Source of the DNA: Thermoplasmatota archaeon
Lineage (GTDB): Archaea > Thermoplasmatota > E2 > DHVEG-1
Assembly: GCA_030615845.1 (NCBI GenBank)
Contig: JAUWYM010000051.1
Location: 1 to 6,295 of the forward strand
DNA: 6,295 nucleotides
Direction of reading: 5' to 3'
The first letter of the stretch is position 1. Each line of letters starts with the position of its first letter. Below the pieces are notes generated by a model that did no database searches, had not been told where the DNA came from, and worked only from the letters and a program-made list of their open reading frames with translations. This document shows, in pieces, positions 6,241 to 6,295 of this stretch. A program made the position numbers and the translations under genes.

Positions 6241-6295
6241 CGCCCTGAAAAATCTACAAACGAACCAAAACTAACATTTTCTATATCAAGTTGAT
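6231..6295 (-). CDS. C-terminal end of an unidentified gene upstream of trmI (partial)
   Basis: One minus-strand frame is open from the right edge and ends in TGA at 6231-6233, encoding QLDIENVSFGSFVDFSGRWP. The other two frames are closed by stops within this stretch. Its stop overlaps the second ATG of trmI in an ATGA arrangement, common between co-transcribed archaeal genes, which is the main reason to treat it as real. Twenty residues are too few to recognise a family, so I give no function. Confidence 0.5.
   Translation of the reverse strand, partial: QLDIENVSFGSFVDFSGRWP

Noticed and set aside
6275..6289. TATA-like sequence upstream of trmI on the minus strand
   Set aside because: It lies in the coding end of the upstream frame, and the ATGA overlap makes co-transcription more likely than a separate promoter.

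Overview
The window is AT-rich and looks archaeal. The best indication is a TrmI-type tRNA m1A methyltransferase on the minus strand (5461-6240). Further support comes from A/T-rich TATA-like boxes placed about 25-40 bases before starts that lack Shine-Dalgarno sites, and from oligo-T runs rather than hairpins after genes. The secreted beta-helix protein opens with a YVDDDN...GPWDGT...HPF..IQDGI pattern that I associate with uncultured sediment Thermoplasmata and other Euryarchaeota. The domain call is fairly firm; the placement below it is only a suggestion.

Left half (1-3689, plus strand): two adjacent genes encode large exported-type proteins that share a C-terminal module of about 270-290 residues. 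The module consists of Asp-rich calcium-binding loops followed by a metzincin-like zinc-protease fold with a Met-turn. The N-terminal modules differ. The first protein, cut by the left edge, carries a C2-like beta-sandwich. The second carries a signal peptide and a right-handed beta-helix of about 22-residue rungs. The protease centre is degraded in both. The first keeps HExxH but has Asn where the third His ligand is expected. The second has HHxxH, so it lacks the catalytic Glu as well.

Middle (3730-4689, plus): a polytopic membrane protein of the lysylphosphatidylglycerol-synthase-TM / UPF0104 flippase-like family. A TATA-like box suggests it is transcribed from its own leaderless promoter. 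It converges with the minus-strand genes, and oligo-T terminators for the two directions lie very close together.

Right half (4709-6295, minus): a small class I SAM-dependent enzyme resembling nicotianamine synthase in its SAM loop, then trmI, then the last 20 codons of an upstream gene whose TGA overlaps a trmI start codon. These look like housekeeping or metabolic genes unrelated to the secreted pair.

I see no RNA gene, CRISPR array, insertion sequence or defence system. No gap between genes exceeds about 120 bases. The most unusual content is the pair of secreted paralogues with altered active sites.
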